The notes under the pieces are model-generated. The model was not told where the DNA came from. It worked only from the letters and a program-made list of their open reading frames with translations, and searched no databases. The position numbers were made by a program, and so were the translations under genes. Of a stretch of 64,000 nt of DNA, positions 33,787 to 48,952 are shown one piece after another (the stretch's first letter is position 1; each line of letters starts with the position of its first letter). The DNA is taken from the NCBI GenBank assembly GCA_004835665.1, contig RBKR01000026.1:948867-1012866 (forward strand). Reading direction: 5' to 3'. The DNA is from Phoma sp. XZ068 (taxonomy: Eukaryota > Ascomycota > Dothideomycetes > Pleosporales > Didymellaceae).

Positions 33787-36700
33787 TTTTAAATACCTCT
33801 AAGATAAGTACTACTTTAGAAACTAGAGTTACTCCTACTAGCTTATACTCTAATATTAATATAATAGAAGAAACTATTACTACTAATACTATTAATATTA
33901 AGTAACCTAATCTTTATAAGAGAGACTGTAGTAAGCTAGATAACTAGTTAATATAATAGGACCTATTCTTTATATTCTAAGGAGATAAGGTAGAGGCTAA
34001 GAAGAGAGTTACCTTAGTAGTAAGCTATATATATAGAAAAGTATTTACTTAGATTAAACCTTTTATTTAACTTTATAGTAAGGATAATACTTCTAATAAA
34101 GTTAATATATAGATAGAAGACTTTAACACCTTTAAGGATAAGATCTACCTAATCTTTAGAGTCTTAAACAAACCTACTATTACTAGATAGAACATCTAAT
34201 ATATTTATTAAACTTAATCTACTACTAATTATACTACTAAGTTCTAGTAACTTATAGCTAATATAGACTAGAATAATACTATATTAACTATAATATTTTA
34301 TTAAGGACTTAAGCCTAAGGTAAAGAAAAAACTAATATATACTAGTATAAGCATAGAAACCTTAGACAACCTTATTAATATAGTAATTAACCTTAATATT
34401 AAACTATATAAGCTCTAATAAGAGCTGTATAATAATCTATATACTTAAGCTATAGGCTAGCTATCTTAACTATAATATAACTAATAGAATAACTATACTT
34501 ATTATAGTAACTATAGAAATAACTACTAACCTAATATAGGCTACTATATTTATAGTAATACTTAGAGTAGGTACTATAGACCTAAGGTAATAGACCTATC
34601 TAATATAAATAAGGAACTAATAACTATAAAACTATAATAGAATAAAAAGAAGAGATATAATAATAATAAGGGTAATAAGGGTAATACCTATTATAACTAT
34701 AGCAAACTAGGCTACTTTACTAGAGACTATTACTAGAATAAAGTGTTCTAATAGATTAATATATTAGCTAGTAGGCTAGATAGCAAGAATACTAGTAATA
34801 AATAAGAGATTCTTACTAATAGAATTAGACAACTTATAGAGGATCTAGAGTTAGAATATAATAAAGATATTAAACTAGAGGTTATATATAAACTAGCACC
34901 TAAGAGGTTATAGGTATATAAACACCCTTATAGCTATAAAACTATAATTATATAGATATTAAAGGAAGAATATCTTAAACTTCTAGAAGCTTCTAGTATA
35001 GCTATAATATTATACTATAGACCTAGAGTAACCTAGACACCTAACACTAAAGATAACACGCTATAACTACCTAGATAATACCTAGAGGATAATAAGGATT
35101 AGAACAAGTTAGCATGTTCTACTATAGTATAATATAGAGCATAATATAATATATATTATTAAGAATATAAGTAATATAAAGCTAAGAAAGCTAATAATAA
35201 AGCCTACACTAAATTATATTAAGACCTAATTATTCCCTCTATTAAAGTAGATAATAATAAAGAAAATTAGTATAATAAGTTATATAAAGAATACTAATAA
35301 TATTGTTAACTAAAAGTATATTAGAACTAGAATAATAATTACCTAGAACCTAATTATAGCCTAGACCTAAGAAACCTATACTATAGAGCACTATTATAGA
35401 TAGTATACTATTATAATAGTTACTAGATATATTACTTAAAGAAGCTTAATTTAGGATAGTTTCTAAAGAGATATCTATATAAACTATAATAGGAAGATTA
35501 TAAGGAGAACTACTATATACTACACCTAATAGATAAATATAATAACTAATACTTTCCTAGCTAGAATAAGTCTAAGTGCAGATAATAAGGACTAGTAGTA
35601 AATAAGTAATACTTTAATTAGTATTAGTAGACCTGCTTTAATCTCTACTATAAGACCTATAAAGAAAAGAAGTAAAGTAATAGCTTTAGATAAGAGAATC
35701 CTTTTTTAGGGCAGCGCTAGTAGGCACTAGAGATTAATCTATTAATAGTATTAAAAGTAATTACTAACTAATTAAGTTACTTATTAAGGTAAATAGAAGA
35801 TAGATAAAGGTACTCTTAGACTCTAGAGTATAGTTTAATTATATCTCTTTAAGAGTAGTATAGCTAGCTAGACTATACTCTACCTAGAAGATAATACCTT
35901 ACCTGCTTAGAGTAGCTAATAAAGAACTAATACCTAAGAAATCTAAGATTATATATAAGGTAACTATAGTACCTTTCTAGATCTATAGATACTATAAGGA
36001 AATAACTCTAGATACTTTTAAAATAGCTACTTATAACATTATATTAAGACTTCTATAGTTAAGAAAGCACAATCTAGATATTAATTAGAAGAATTAATAG
36101 CTTTTACTAAGCTAATATAAGTATAGTACTACTATATTATAGCCTATATAGTTTATAATATAACTAGTAGATAAGAAGGAGATTAATAATATCTCTTTAA
36201 TATATAAGATATGCTAAGATAGAGTAGTTAACTATATAGATATAGAATACTCTACTAGTTATAAAGTAATAGTTAAGAAGAAGAATAGTACACCTCCTAA
36301 TATCCTAGATAAATATAAAAGTTATATAGAACTTTTCTATAATAAGAAGACTATAAAGGCATTACTATAGTATAAACTCTAGAATTGCAAGATTAAGCTC
36401 TAGGAAGGAAAGGAACTACCTTTTAGGCCTATATATAAAATATCTAAGAAGGAACTTAGTATACTTAAGGAATATATTAATAAGAACCTTAAGAAAGGAT
36501 TTATATAAGAATTAGAATTACTAGCAGGATTCCTAGTCTTCTTTATACTAAAGAAAGATAGTAAATTATTAATATATATTAACTACTAGAAACTTAATAA
36601 TATTATAATTAAAAATTAATACCTATTACTAAATATTAAGAAATTATAGAATTAGTTATCTAGAGTATAATACTTTACTACACTTAATCTATACAGAGCA

Positions 36701-39625
36701 TATAACCTTATATATATAAAGGAAGGCAAAGAATAGAAGACTATATTTAGAATATACTATAGTTATTATAAGTACTTAGTAATACTATTTAGACTTACTA
36801 ATGCACTAGCTATATATTAGGCCCTTATTAATAATATATTAAGAGTATACTTAGATATTATAGTAGTAGTATACCTTAATAATATCCTAGTATATTTAGT
36901 AACACTAGAAGAATATATTTACTATATTAGGGAAGTGTTAGAATACCTTAAAAAGGTAGATCTTTAACTTAAACCTAAGAAATATAAATAGTATAAAGAA
37001 GAAGTAGAATTCCTTAGCTATATTATAGGAAGATATAGAGTTAAGATAAGTAAAATAAAGATTTAGGTTATAAAGGATTAGCTAACTTCTACCTCCCTTA
37101 AGGGAATTTAGGAATTTCTAGAATTTATTAACTTTAACTAATACTTTATTAAGGACTATTTACTTAAGGCCTTACTGCTTATAAAGCTTATATAGAAGGA
37201 TATACTATTTAAGTAGGAATAAGTATAAGAGGATACTTTCTAGTTGCTTAAATAGTCCTATATTAAGCTACCTATAATAATTATATTTAAGAGTAGAAAA
37301 CTACTTTAAATTAAGATAGATGCCTTAGATTTAGTATTAGGAGCTTATACTATATAAGAATAAGATAGATAATAGCACCTAATTACCTACTACTCTAGAA
37401 AGTTCTTAGGACTAGAAGAATAATATAATATATATAATAAAGAATTACTAGCTATTATATTAGCCTTAGAATATTAGAGAATCTATATAGAAAGCTACTT
37501 AGAACTTACTATCTATATAGATTATAAGAACTTAGTATACTTTACTACTACTAAGATACTTAACTAATAATAAGTACGCTAGTCTAAGCTTTTAGGATAG
37601 AATAAGTTTAAGATACTATATATACTAGGAAAAGATAATAGCAGAGCTAACACACTTAGTAGATAATATAATCTAGCTAGAGAAAAAACTATTAACTAGT
37701 TTGCTATACTTAGAATTAATAAGGATAGGTTATTAGGACTATCTTAGTAGCTTAATAATATAATATAAGTTTAGTAGGAATAGTGTATACCTATAAAGGT
37801 ACTAGAGAAATTAGAAAATAAAATTATAAGCTATTATTATAATAACCTGCTTTACAGATACTCTAGTATAATATAAATAATAGAACTTATTAGACAACAC
37901 TATAAGTTTAGCTATATAAAGGATAAGGTTACTAAGTTTATTAAGAACTATATTAATTACTAATAGAATAAATATAGTATATATATAAAGTATAAAGAGA
38001 TATAAGTAATAGAGCTACTAACAGCACTATAGATAAATATTATAATAGACTTTATTATATAACTACTAATCTCTAAGAACCTTATTATAGGATATACCTA
38101 TAACTTAATCTTTATTATAGTAGATAGGTTTACTAAAGTAGTAAAAATAATACTATTTTAATATAGTTATACTATAAAGTAGCTTGCATAAGTGTTCCTA
38201 GATAGGATTATCTATTACTATAGTATACTAGAATTAATTATTAGTAATAGAGATAAGCTCTTTATATTAAACTATTAGACTATACTTATAGTAGCTATTA
38301 GTACTAAGAAAAAGCTATTAACTATATATTATCTATAAACAGATAGATAAATAGAAAGAATAAATTAGACTATAGAAATATACTTAAGGATATATAGTAA
38401 CTAAGAGTAAGATAACTAGGTTTTACTATTACCTATAGTATAGATTATATATAATAATAAATTATTAGAAGTAATAGGTATAACACTATTCTTTATAAAT
38501 TATAGAAGATATCTAAATCTCTTTATAAGATCTCTTAATAGTAATATCTAAATAGATTTAGTAATAACTTTAGTATATAGACTAAAGGAAGTATACTAAA
38601 AATTACTTAAAAATATTAATAAAGCTTAATAACAAGCAATCTCTTATATTAATTAGAAAAGAAAAATAGCACCTTAGCTAAAAGAGGGGGATAAAGTCTA
38701 TCTCCTTATAAAAAACTTATAAATAAGAAGACTAATAAAAAAACTAGATTATATTAAGGTTAGACTATTTTTTATTTCTAGGCAAATTAGCCTTATAAAC
38801 TATTAACTTAAACTACTATAGGATACTAGAATATACTCTATATTCTATATATTGCTATTAGAACTAGTAGACCCGAATATACTAATCTAGAAAGACTTCT
38901 ACTACTAGGTTAAGAAAGAGACTAAGTAGGAAGTTAAAAAAATAATATAATATTAAAAGAAAGAATATAAGAATAAATACCTAGTTAAATAGTTAGGATA
39001 CTTTAACTTAGAAAATATATAGGAACTATTAACAAACCTTATAAACTGCTACTAGCTATTATACTAGTATTAGTAGTATTAGAGTCTAAAGGTAGAAGAT
39101 ATATTGCCTAGTCTAGTGTAAGTAAGCTAGGTATTAACCTATTCTTAAGTATAGTAATATTATTAAGTAATAACTCCTGTTGCTCTAGGTATTCTATATC
39201 CTTAATAAACTAAGTACTTATATTAAACTATTACTATTTATAATACTTTAAGAATTTCTTTTATTTATATATCTAGTTTAATTTAGTATAAGTAGCCTAT
39301 AAGGTAGCTATTGTAGCTTCCTTAGCTTTAGCAGCCTTATTTTCTATTTTTTCTAGATATAATATCTTGTTATTAATTTTAGAGAAGTTAGAAATAGGTA
39401 AATCTATAGGCTTATACTTCTTTATTCTATTATATTTATAATTCCTATACTTCTTATATAATAAAGATATCTTATAAGGTAAGTTCTTCTTTATATAGTA
39501 CTTATAGGCAACTATAGCAAGATATCTAATATTATTAATTTAGGTTTCTATTATATATTAAGCTTAGGTACTTTAGGAAACTATTTACTAGTTTATAAGG
39601 AATAAACTATAAAGGAGGAGGATAG

Positions 39626-40108
39626 TATTATAATCTTAGAGGAAGAGGTATAGTATAATAAAGTTATAGTTATAGATTAACAGTATAGGGCTAAGTAGAC
39701 TATATAACGTCCTATAATTCTATAGAAACAAACTATACTAAGAGTATAAGATAGTATAAGACACTATATATATATTCTATAGAAACTATAAACTACTTAT
39801 AGAAACTATAGGACCTTCTATAGGACTTTATAGGATATTATAAGAAATATAGGACACTTCTTAGTATATAATAATTAGGAACACTACCCTTATAGCATTA
39901 TATTTAACCTTATTAATTAACTTTATTATTAGAACTTAACCTAACTCTTAAGCTAGACAGATTAACTATCTATACTATTTATTATTAACTCTATAGTTAT
40001 TATAGTATTTTACTAGGTATCTATACTAACCCCTCCTATACTAGTACTTATCCTAGAGAACTAACCTTAGAAGTATTTATAAACTTTACTTAGTTTACAA
40101 CCTTAATA
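39626..40108 (+). repeat. 3' LTR of element A
   Basis: 483 bp. The last about 240 bp match the 5' LTR of A closely, but the first half is largely different sequence, pointing to a mosaic LTR. Confidence 0.7.
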
Positions 40109-42680
40109 CTAATATAGTACTTCCTAATTAGTCTTAAATTCCTTTAATAGCTGCTAGTAGTTTATAAGGTTTATAGAAGGTTTTTATATATTTTCTAAGT
40201 TAGAGTATCCTAACTACTTAACTAGATATTTATTCTTATATTCTTTCTTTTAGTGTTATATTATTTTCTTAACTTTCTACTTAGTCTCTTCCTTAACCTA
40301 GTAGTAGAAGTTCTTCTAGATTAGTATATTAGAGTTTGCTAGTTCTAGTAGTAATATATAGAATATAGAGTATATCTTAGTATTTTATAGTAGTTTAAGT
40401 TAGTAGTTTATAGGGCTAATTTACCTAGAAATAAAAAATAGTCTAACCTTAATATAATCTAGTTTTTTTATTAGTCTTTATATTTATAAGTTTTTTATAA
40501 GAAAATAGACTTTATCCCCTTCTTTTAGCTAAGGTACTGTTTTTCTTTTCTAATTAATATAAGAGATTGCTTGTTACTAAGCTTTATTAATATTTTTAAG
40601 TAATTTCTAATATACTTTCTTTAGTCTTTATACTAAGGTTATTACTAAATCTATTTAGATATTACTATTAAGAGATCTTATAAAGAGATTTAAGTATCTT
40701 CTATAGTTTATAAAGAATAGTATTATACCTGTTACTTCTAATAATTTATTATTATATATAATTTATACTATAGGTAATAGTAAAACCTAGTTGTCTTGCT
40801 TCTAGTTGCTATATATTCTTAAGTATATTTCTATAGTCTAATTTATTCTTTCTATTTATCTATCTATTTATAGATAATATATAGTTAATAGCTTTTTCTT
40901 AGTACTAATAGCTGCTATAAGTATAGTCTAATAGTTTAATATAAAGAGCTTATCTCTATTACTAATAATTAATTCTAGTATACTATAGTAATAGATAATC
41001 CTATCTAGAAATACTTATACAAGCTGCTCTGCAGTATAACTATATTAAAATAGTATTATTTCTACTACTTTAGTAAACCTATCTACTATAATAAAGATTA
41101 AGTTATAGGTATATCCTATAATAGGGTCCTTAGAGATTAGTAGTTATATAATAAAGTCTATTATAATATTTGTCTATAGTGCTGTAGGTAGCTCTATTAC
41201 TTATATCTCTTTATATTTTATATAAGTACTATACTTGTTTTATTAATAATTAATATAGTTCTTAATAAATTTAGTAACCTTGTCCTTTATATAGCTAAAC
41301 TTATAGTGTTATCTAATAAGTTCTATTATTTATATTATACTAGGGTGTCTATAAAGTAGATTATTATAGTATTATATAATAATTTCTATTTAAAGTTCCT
41401 CTAGTACTATTATAGGTATATATTATTCTTATTAAACTTATATTATATTATTAAGCTGCTAGAATAGTCCTAGTAATCTATCCTTATATATCTATAGAAT
41501 AGTATATTCTTTAATTGTTTTTTCTCCTATAAGATTATATTATTAACTTAGTATATTAGCTCTTATATTATTCTTTTCTAGAGTATATATTATCTTAAAC
41601 TTATATTACCTTAGTAATTCTAACTATTATACCTATTAGCTGTTAAGCTTCTTAGTTATAGTAAAGTATACTAGGTTCTTATAGTCTATAAAGATAGTAA
41701 GTTCTAAGCAGCTCTCTATATAGATTTACTAGTATTTTAGTATATCTATAATTACTATTAGTTTCTTATTATAAATATTATACTATTCTTCTAGTCTAGA
41801 AAACTTTCTTAAGTAATAAGTAATTAGGTACTATTTACTATTATATTCCTGTAATATACACACTCCTAATACTAGTCCTAAGGTATTAGTTTTAATTTAT
41901 AGTAGTTTATTACTTCTAAATATAACTAATATTAGTAGCTTAATATATACTTACTTAAGTAATTAGAATACATCTTCCTATTCCTACTTCTAATAAAATA
42001 GTATATCTTTCTATATAAGCTTTATAAGTAGCAGAGCTTTCTTAGAGTAGTTCTTAATAAAGTATTAGTTAAAGTTAATAAACCTAAGAAATTCTTAAAT
42101 TTCTTTAACTATTATTAGGGTTAGCTAGTCTTTAATAACTTATATTTTTTTCTTACTTATCTTAACTCTATATCCTTCTATAATATAGCTAAGAAATTCT
42201 ACTTCTTCCTTATACTATTTATACTTCTTTAGTTTAAGTTAGAGGTCTACTTGTCCTAAGTAGTTAAGAACTTCTTTTATATATATAATATATTCTTTTA
42301 GTATCTTTAAGTATACTAAGATATTATTAAGGTAGGCTACTACTATCCTGTCTAAGTATACTCTTAGCATATTATTAACTAATTCTTAATATATAGCTAG
42401 TATATTAGTTAGCCTAAATAGTATAACTATATACTTATAAAGACTATAATAGGTCCTAAATACTATCTTCTATTCCTCTTCTTCCTTTATATATATAAGG
42501 CTATATACTCCTTATAGGTCTAGTATAGTAAAGTATTATACTCTAGCTAAGTAATCTTATAACTTAGATATATTTAGTAATAAGTACCTATTCTTAATAG
42601 TAATATTACTAAGTTTCTAATAGTTAATATATAGTTAGTTACTACTATCCTTTTTTAGTATAAAGAGAATAGAGTATTCT
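40109..42680 (-). mobile_element. Gypsy element C, 3' portion (split by B)
   Basis: This is the reverse complement of pol from the RT palm region (at 42,680) through RNase H and integrase to the chromodomain (near 40,200). The piece joins in sequence order to 49,481 onward, so B inserted into it. Its own 3' LTR is missing; it stops at the end of A's LTR. It is strongly RIP-mutated. Confidence 0.82.
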
Positions 42681-43208
42681 TGTTACAATCCTAGAGAACA
42701 CTAAACAAAGGTTAATAATTATAGGCTAAGTGCAGCACAGTTAAACTATACAGGAGAAGGTATTACAAGTAAGCATAAATAATAAGTATTATTAGTTACT
42801 ACTTAGGTAATAACATAAAGTTATGTGTTGTAATTAGTCTTGGCGCAATTAGTATAATTAGTAATTAGTGTAATTAATAGCTATTATAATACTAAGCACT
42901 ATATATATCTCCTTAGTATATAGTAACTAGGAACACTACCCTTATAGTATTGTGTTTAACCTAATTAATATACTTTATTATTAGAATCTCTACCTACACG
43001 TTAAGACAGACAGATTAACTATCTATACTCCTTACTATAACCTAACTTTTAAGATAGATAGTCTACTCTGTACTACTTATTATTACCTATAGTTACTATA
43101 GTGTTTTACTAAGCATCTATACCCTCTACAATCTACTATATATCTGTTTATCCTAGAGAACTAACCTTAGAAGTATTTATAAGCTTTACTTAGGATATAA
43201 CCTTAATA
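42681..43208 (+). repeat. 5' LTR of element B
   Basis: 528 bp, starting TGTTACAATCC and ending CCTTAATA. Its length equals that of the 3' LTR exactly. No clear tRNA primer-binding site follows (TTTTAAACACC), perhaps because of RIP. Confidence 0.88.
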
Positions 43209-46200
43209 TTTTAAACACCTTAAAAATAAGTAATATATTAGAAGATTACGTTGTTAATAGCACCTCTGCTATAACTAATATAGGACTAGTAAGTTATAGA
43301 CTTAAGGTTGCTAAACTAGACCTTTACTATAGAGATTAATCTAAGCTTAAGGACTAGCTGCTCTAGTTTAACCTGTTCTTTACCTTTTAAGGTATAACTA
43401 TTAATAAGAATTAGAAGGTTAAACTAGTAGCTTCCTATATGCAAGGCAATGTATTTAAATAGATTAAACCCTTTATGCAGAACAAGATAATTAATACTAT
43501 AACTATTAAAGATAATATATAGCTTAATAATTTTAGATACTTTAAAGATAAGATCTAACAAATCTTTAGAGTCTCTAACACACTAGTTATTGCTAGATGT
43601 AGCATATAGCGCATTTATTAGACTACATTAGCTACTAACTACACTGCAGAATTCTAGGCTTTAGCCTATAACACAGACTAGGACAATACTGCACTAATAA
43701 TAATGTTTTAACAAGGACTAAAGCTTAAGGTTAAGGAGGAACTTATATGCACTAGTGCAAAGATTAATACTCTTAATAACCTTACTAGCAAAGCTATTAA
43801 TATTAATATTTAACTCTATAAACTTTAACAAGAATTACGTAATAACCTATATATTTAAGTTATAACTTAGTTACCTTAACTACTACGCAACTAATAGCGT
43901 AGTAATACCTACTGCAGAGGCTGTAGAAATAGTTATTACCCTAATACTAGACATAGAATCTATAGCAATACCTAGAGCAGATACTATAAACCTAAGGTAA
44001 TAGACTTGTCTAATATCTATAAAGGACCTACTACTACGCTATATTAGAATAAAAAGAATAAAGGATATAATAATAGGAACAAGAGTAGGAACTGCTATAA
44101 TTGCAGCAAGCTAGAACATTTTACTAAGAACTATTATTTAAAGAATAAGGTCTTCTAATAGATTAATATTATTACCTGTGCCTTATATAATAAGGATATA
44201 GATGCTAGTAAATAGGAAATTCTTACTAAAGAAATTAGACAACTTCTTATAGACTCTAAGCTAGAATATATACGCAAGACTATACCTAGAATCCTAGAAA
44301 TCTATGCTAGACCTAAGATACTATATTATAAATCTTGCGCTACGCAGACTTTAGATTCTAAGGATAAGCTAATAACACAGGAGTATAATAAGAATATTAG
44401 GCAAGGTAATAATAAATTACGCAATACTATCTATAGACAACTTACCCTAGAACTACTTAAAGAATACTTGTAATATAATAGTAAGGAGCACCCTACACTC
44501 TTATAAGCTATATAGAAAATAGAAGCTAAGTGTGCATAAGCCTACCTCTTATATAACCTTAATACCTTAGGCTAATTTAAGCAATAACTAATAAACAGTA
44601 CACTACAGAATAAAGATTAGGCTAAAGAAATGTTCTAGAAATAGGCAGAACAAAACTATGTAATAGTAGCTAAGCTTAAATGCTAGAATTGCGACCTACT
44701 ATAAAAAGATAAACTAGACTTTACTTAACTAGCAATTGCCCTATAAACACAAACTGCTGTACTATATAAAATTAACAAACAGAATCTGTTCTATTATAAA
44801 ACGTTATAGAAGTAATGCCTGCACAATAGGTGCAAGGAACATTATAATAAGAAAGTTAGATACTAAATATTCCCTGTTAACACACAATAATGTAAGAAGA
44901 AATAGTATTAGTGTATACAAGTATAATGCTTAGATTACTTATTTAACAAGTATATACAATTGTACTTTCTAGGGTATGCACGCCCTAAAGATATTCTAGA
45001 TATATAGATAATTATTAACAAAGCCTGCAAAGAATATTAGTAGTAGCTATATATAAATAAGAAATGCACATGCTATACTAGTAAGAAGAAAGTCTATAGA
45101 TTTAGACTAGAGTAGTATTTTTTAGGCCTATGCTAACTAGCTCCTAGTATAAGACTATTAATGCTATTAGAGTAGACTTACTTGCTAAACTGCTAATCTT
45201 TATTAATAGATAAAGATTTATAGCAATGTTAGACTTAGAAGCAGAGAGTAGCTATATCTTAGAAAACGCAGCAAAACAAGCTAGACTCTAGTTGCGTAGA
45301 AAAGAGATTACCTATGTCCTTAGAGTAGCTAATAGGCAGTTAATGCTAGATAACTTTGCAGTTACTTATAAGACTAATACGCTATTAAAGTTAGAAAACT
45401 ATAAGAAGGTATTTACCCTTAATATCTTTAGAATAGCTATCTATAACATTATACTAGAAATCCCCTAGTTACAAAAGTATAACCTACAAATTAATTAGAA
45501 GACGTCTAAGCTTTTGTTTAGATATAGATGCAGCATAACTATATTAAGACCTACGCAGTTTATAATATAACTAGTAGATAAGAAGAAGACTGTAAAGGCA
45601 TTACTATAGTATAAACTCTAGGATTACAAGATTAAGCTCTAGGAAGGAAAGACACTAACTTTTAAGCTAATATATAGACTATTAGAAAAGAAACTCTAAG
45701 TACTTTGCAAGTATATTAATAAGAACTTTAAGAAGGGATTTATTAGATAATTAGAATTACCTGCAGGATACCCTATTCTCTTTATACTAAAGAAAGATAG
45801 CAGCAACTAACTATATATTAACTATTAGAAACTTAATAATATTACTATAAAAAATAAGTACCCTTTACTAAACATATCTAAGTTACAAGATTGCTTAGCT
45901 AGAGCATAATACTTTACTGCGCTAGACCTATAAGGAGCGTACAACTTTATATATATAAAGGAGAGTAAGGAATAGAAAATAGCATTTAGAACCTATTACA
46001 GTCTTTATAAGTATATAGTTATGCTATTTAGGCTAACTAATATACTAGCTATATATTAAGAACTAGTTAACAACGTGCTAAGGGCACACCTAGACAGGAC
46101 AGTAGTAGCTTACCTTAATAATATCTTAGTATACTTAAAGATACTAAGAGAATATATTATATATATAAAAGAAGTTCTTAACTGCTTAAGACAAGTAGAC

Positions 46201-48952
46201 CTCTAACTTAAACTAGAGAAGTGCAAATAGCACAAGAAAGAAGTAGAATTCCTTAGCTATATTATAGGAAGATATAGAGTTAAGATAAGTAAAAAGAAAA
46301 TATAGGTTATTAAAGACTAGCTAACCCTAACAATAGTTAAAGGAATCTAAGAATTCCTTAGGTTTGTTAATTTTAACTAATATTTTATTAAGAACTATTC
46401 TAAGAAAGCTCTACCGCTTACAAAGCTTATATAAAAAGATATACTATTTTATTAAAAGCAGGAACAGGAAGATATGTTCTAATTACTTAAGCAAGCATGT
46501 ATTAAGCTACTAATATTAGTTATATTTAGAAGTAATAAACTACTATAAATTAAAACTAATACCTTAGAATTAGCATTAGGAGTATACATATTATAGGAAT
46601 AAGATAGTAAATAGCACCTAATTACCTATTACTTAAGAAAGTTTTCTAGACTAGAAGAACAGTATAATATTTATAACAAGAAACTAATAGTAATTATAGA
46701 CATACTAAAGCACTAGTAAATCTATATAGAGAGCTGCTTAGAACTTACTATCTTTATAGATTATAAGAACCTAGTATACTTTACTATAACTAAGAAGCTT
46801 AATAGCTAACAGGTATAATAGTTAGAATTCCTAGAGTAATATAAGTTTAAGATAATATATACCCTAGAAAAAGACAATACAAGAGCTAACGTACTAAGTT
46901 AACAACATAATCTTGTAGGAGAAAAAACAATTAAGGAATATGCTATTCTATAGATATATAGAGATAGATTACTAGGACTATCTTAGCAGCTTAATAATAT
47001 AATATAAGTTTAATAGGAACAACGCATACCTATAATAGTACTAGAGGAACTCTAAATAGAAATTATTATATAACACTATAATAACCTACTTTACAGACAC
47101 CCTAGTATAACATAAACAATAGAACTTATTAAATAACACTATAAGTTTAGCTATATAAAAGACAAGGTTACTAAATTTATTAGAAACTGTATTAATTATT
47201 AATAAAACAAGCACAGTACTTATACAAAATATAGAGAGATATAAGTAATAGAGCTACCTACAGCACTATAGACAAATATTATAATAGATTTTATTATATA
47301 ACTACTAATCTCCAAGGACCCTGTTATAGGATATACCTATAACTTAATCTTTATTATAGTAGATAGGTTTACTAAAGCAGCAGAAATAATACTGTTTTAA
47401 TATAGTTATACTGCAGAGTAGCTTGCACAAGTATTTCTAGATAGGATTATCTGTTACTATAGTATACTAGAATTAATTATTAGTAATAGAGATAAGCTCT
47501 TTATGTTAAACTATTAGACTACGCTTATAGTAGCTATTAGTACTAAGAAAAAGCTATTAACTATATACTATCTGCAAACAGACAGACAAATAGAAAGAAT
47601 AAATTAAACTATAGAAACGTACTTAAGAATATACAGTAACTAGGAACAAGATAACTAGGTTTTACTGTTACCTATAGTATAGATTATATACAATAACAAA
47701 TTATTAGAAGTAATAGGTACAACGCTGTTCTTTATAAATTATAGAAAATACTTAAATCTCTTTACAAGATTTCTTAACAGTAATATCTAAACAGATTTAG
47801 TAATAACCTTAGTGCAAAGACTAAAGAAAGTACACTAGAAATTGCTTAAAAACATTAACAAGGCTTAACAACAAGTAATCTCTTATATTAATTAGAAAAG
47901 AAAAACAGCACCTTAGCTAAAAAAGGGGGATAAAGTCTATCTCCTTATAAAAAACTTATAAATATAAAGACTAATAAAAAAACTAGATTATATTAAGGTT
48001 AGACTATTTTTTATTTCTAGGTAAATTAGCCCTGTAAACTATTAACTTAAACTACTATAGGATACTAGAATACACTCTATATTCTATATATTGCTATTAG
48101 AACTAGTAGACCCTAATACACTAATCTAGAAAGACTTCTACTACTAGGTTAAAGAGGAAACTAAGTAGGAAGTTAAAAAAATAATATAATATTAAAAGAA
48201 AGGACGTAAGGATAAATACCTAGTTAAGTAGTTAGGATACCCTAACTTAGAAAATATATAAGAACCTTCTACAAACCTTACAAACTGCTAGCAGCTGTTA
48301 AAGAGATTTAAGACTAATTAGAGAGTGCTATATTAGCTTCCTAAGCCTTAATTAGCTACCCCTTAAAAGCACCCTATATACTAGGTAACAAGGCTAGGCT
48401 AAGCCTATCTAAAGGACCCTCTAAAAGAATTATCTCTTCCTTTAGCTCCTGCTTAATAATACTTTACTCCTCTACTGCAATTACTTCCTCTGTATAATAA
48501 TTAAGCAAATTTATTTATTAGCGCAACTGCTCTTTGCGTGCGCGTACAACCTATAACTCTTCTAACGCCTTTTTAGAGGCCTTAAGCGCTTTGTTTTACA
48601 CTTTATAACTTTCTTTTATCTACACCTACAGCTTCTCTTTCTTAGTCTCTAGACGCTTAAACTCTAACTATATTATATAAATGTTGCAATACTGCCTACG
48701 CTTTAAATATTTACTATATTTCCTAGAGTAAATATAAACTTTGCACACTTACTTATACTTTTTATAGGTTAAACACTTCTTTACTATAATCTCTCTAAAG
48801 GACTTAATAAATTTATATAAGTAGTAATAACAGGCTAAACTTAACTTAGTAGGATGTTTAGGTATTATTAAGAGGATATACTGTTAAATAAGGGGGAACC
48901 TGTGTTATATAAACTAAGCTTAAGAGACTAAGCTAAGATAGGAAGGAGATAG

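Larger units (their letters stand above)
33288..40108 (+). mobile_element. Ty3/Gypsy chromodomain retrotransposon A (RIP-dead)
   Basis: About 6.8 kb. The 5' LTR is 33288-33786 and the 3' LTR 39626-40108, preceded by a purine tract (AAAGGAGGAGGATAG). Between them, in order: gag with a decayed CCHC knuckle near 34,690 (Cys codons now Tyr); reverse transcriptase, where the YLDD-type motif reads YLNN at 36,872-36,883; RNase H; integrase (about 37,850-38,560); and a chromodomain (about 38,900-39,020) whose KWLGY Trp is a stop. Dozens of TAG/TAA interrupt the frame. The two LTRs differ strongly in their first halves, and flanks (GTAAT, CTAAT) are not a perfect duplication, so recombination after insertion is likely. 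Confidence 0.85.

Noticed and set aside
33283..40113. Target-site duplication for element A
   Set aside because: Flanks GTAAT and CTAAT differ by G/C, which RIP does not produce, and the left and right neighbours do not belong to one host sequence.
44736..44933. 65-codon open frame in element B (and its mate at 50482-50679, minus)
   Set aside because: It lies in a different frame from the gag-pol reading of the element and recurs only because the two elements are homologous. It is the longest chance opening in RIP-mutated DNA.
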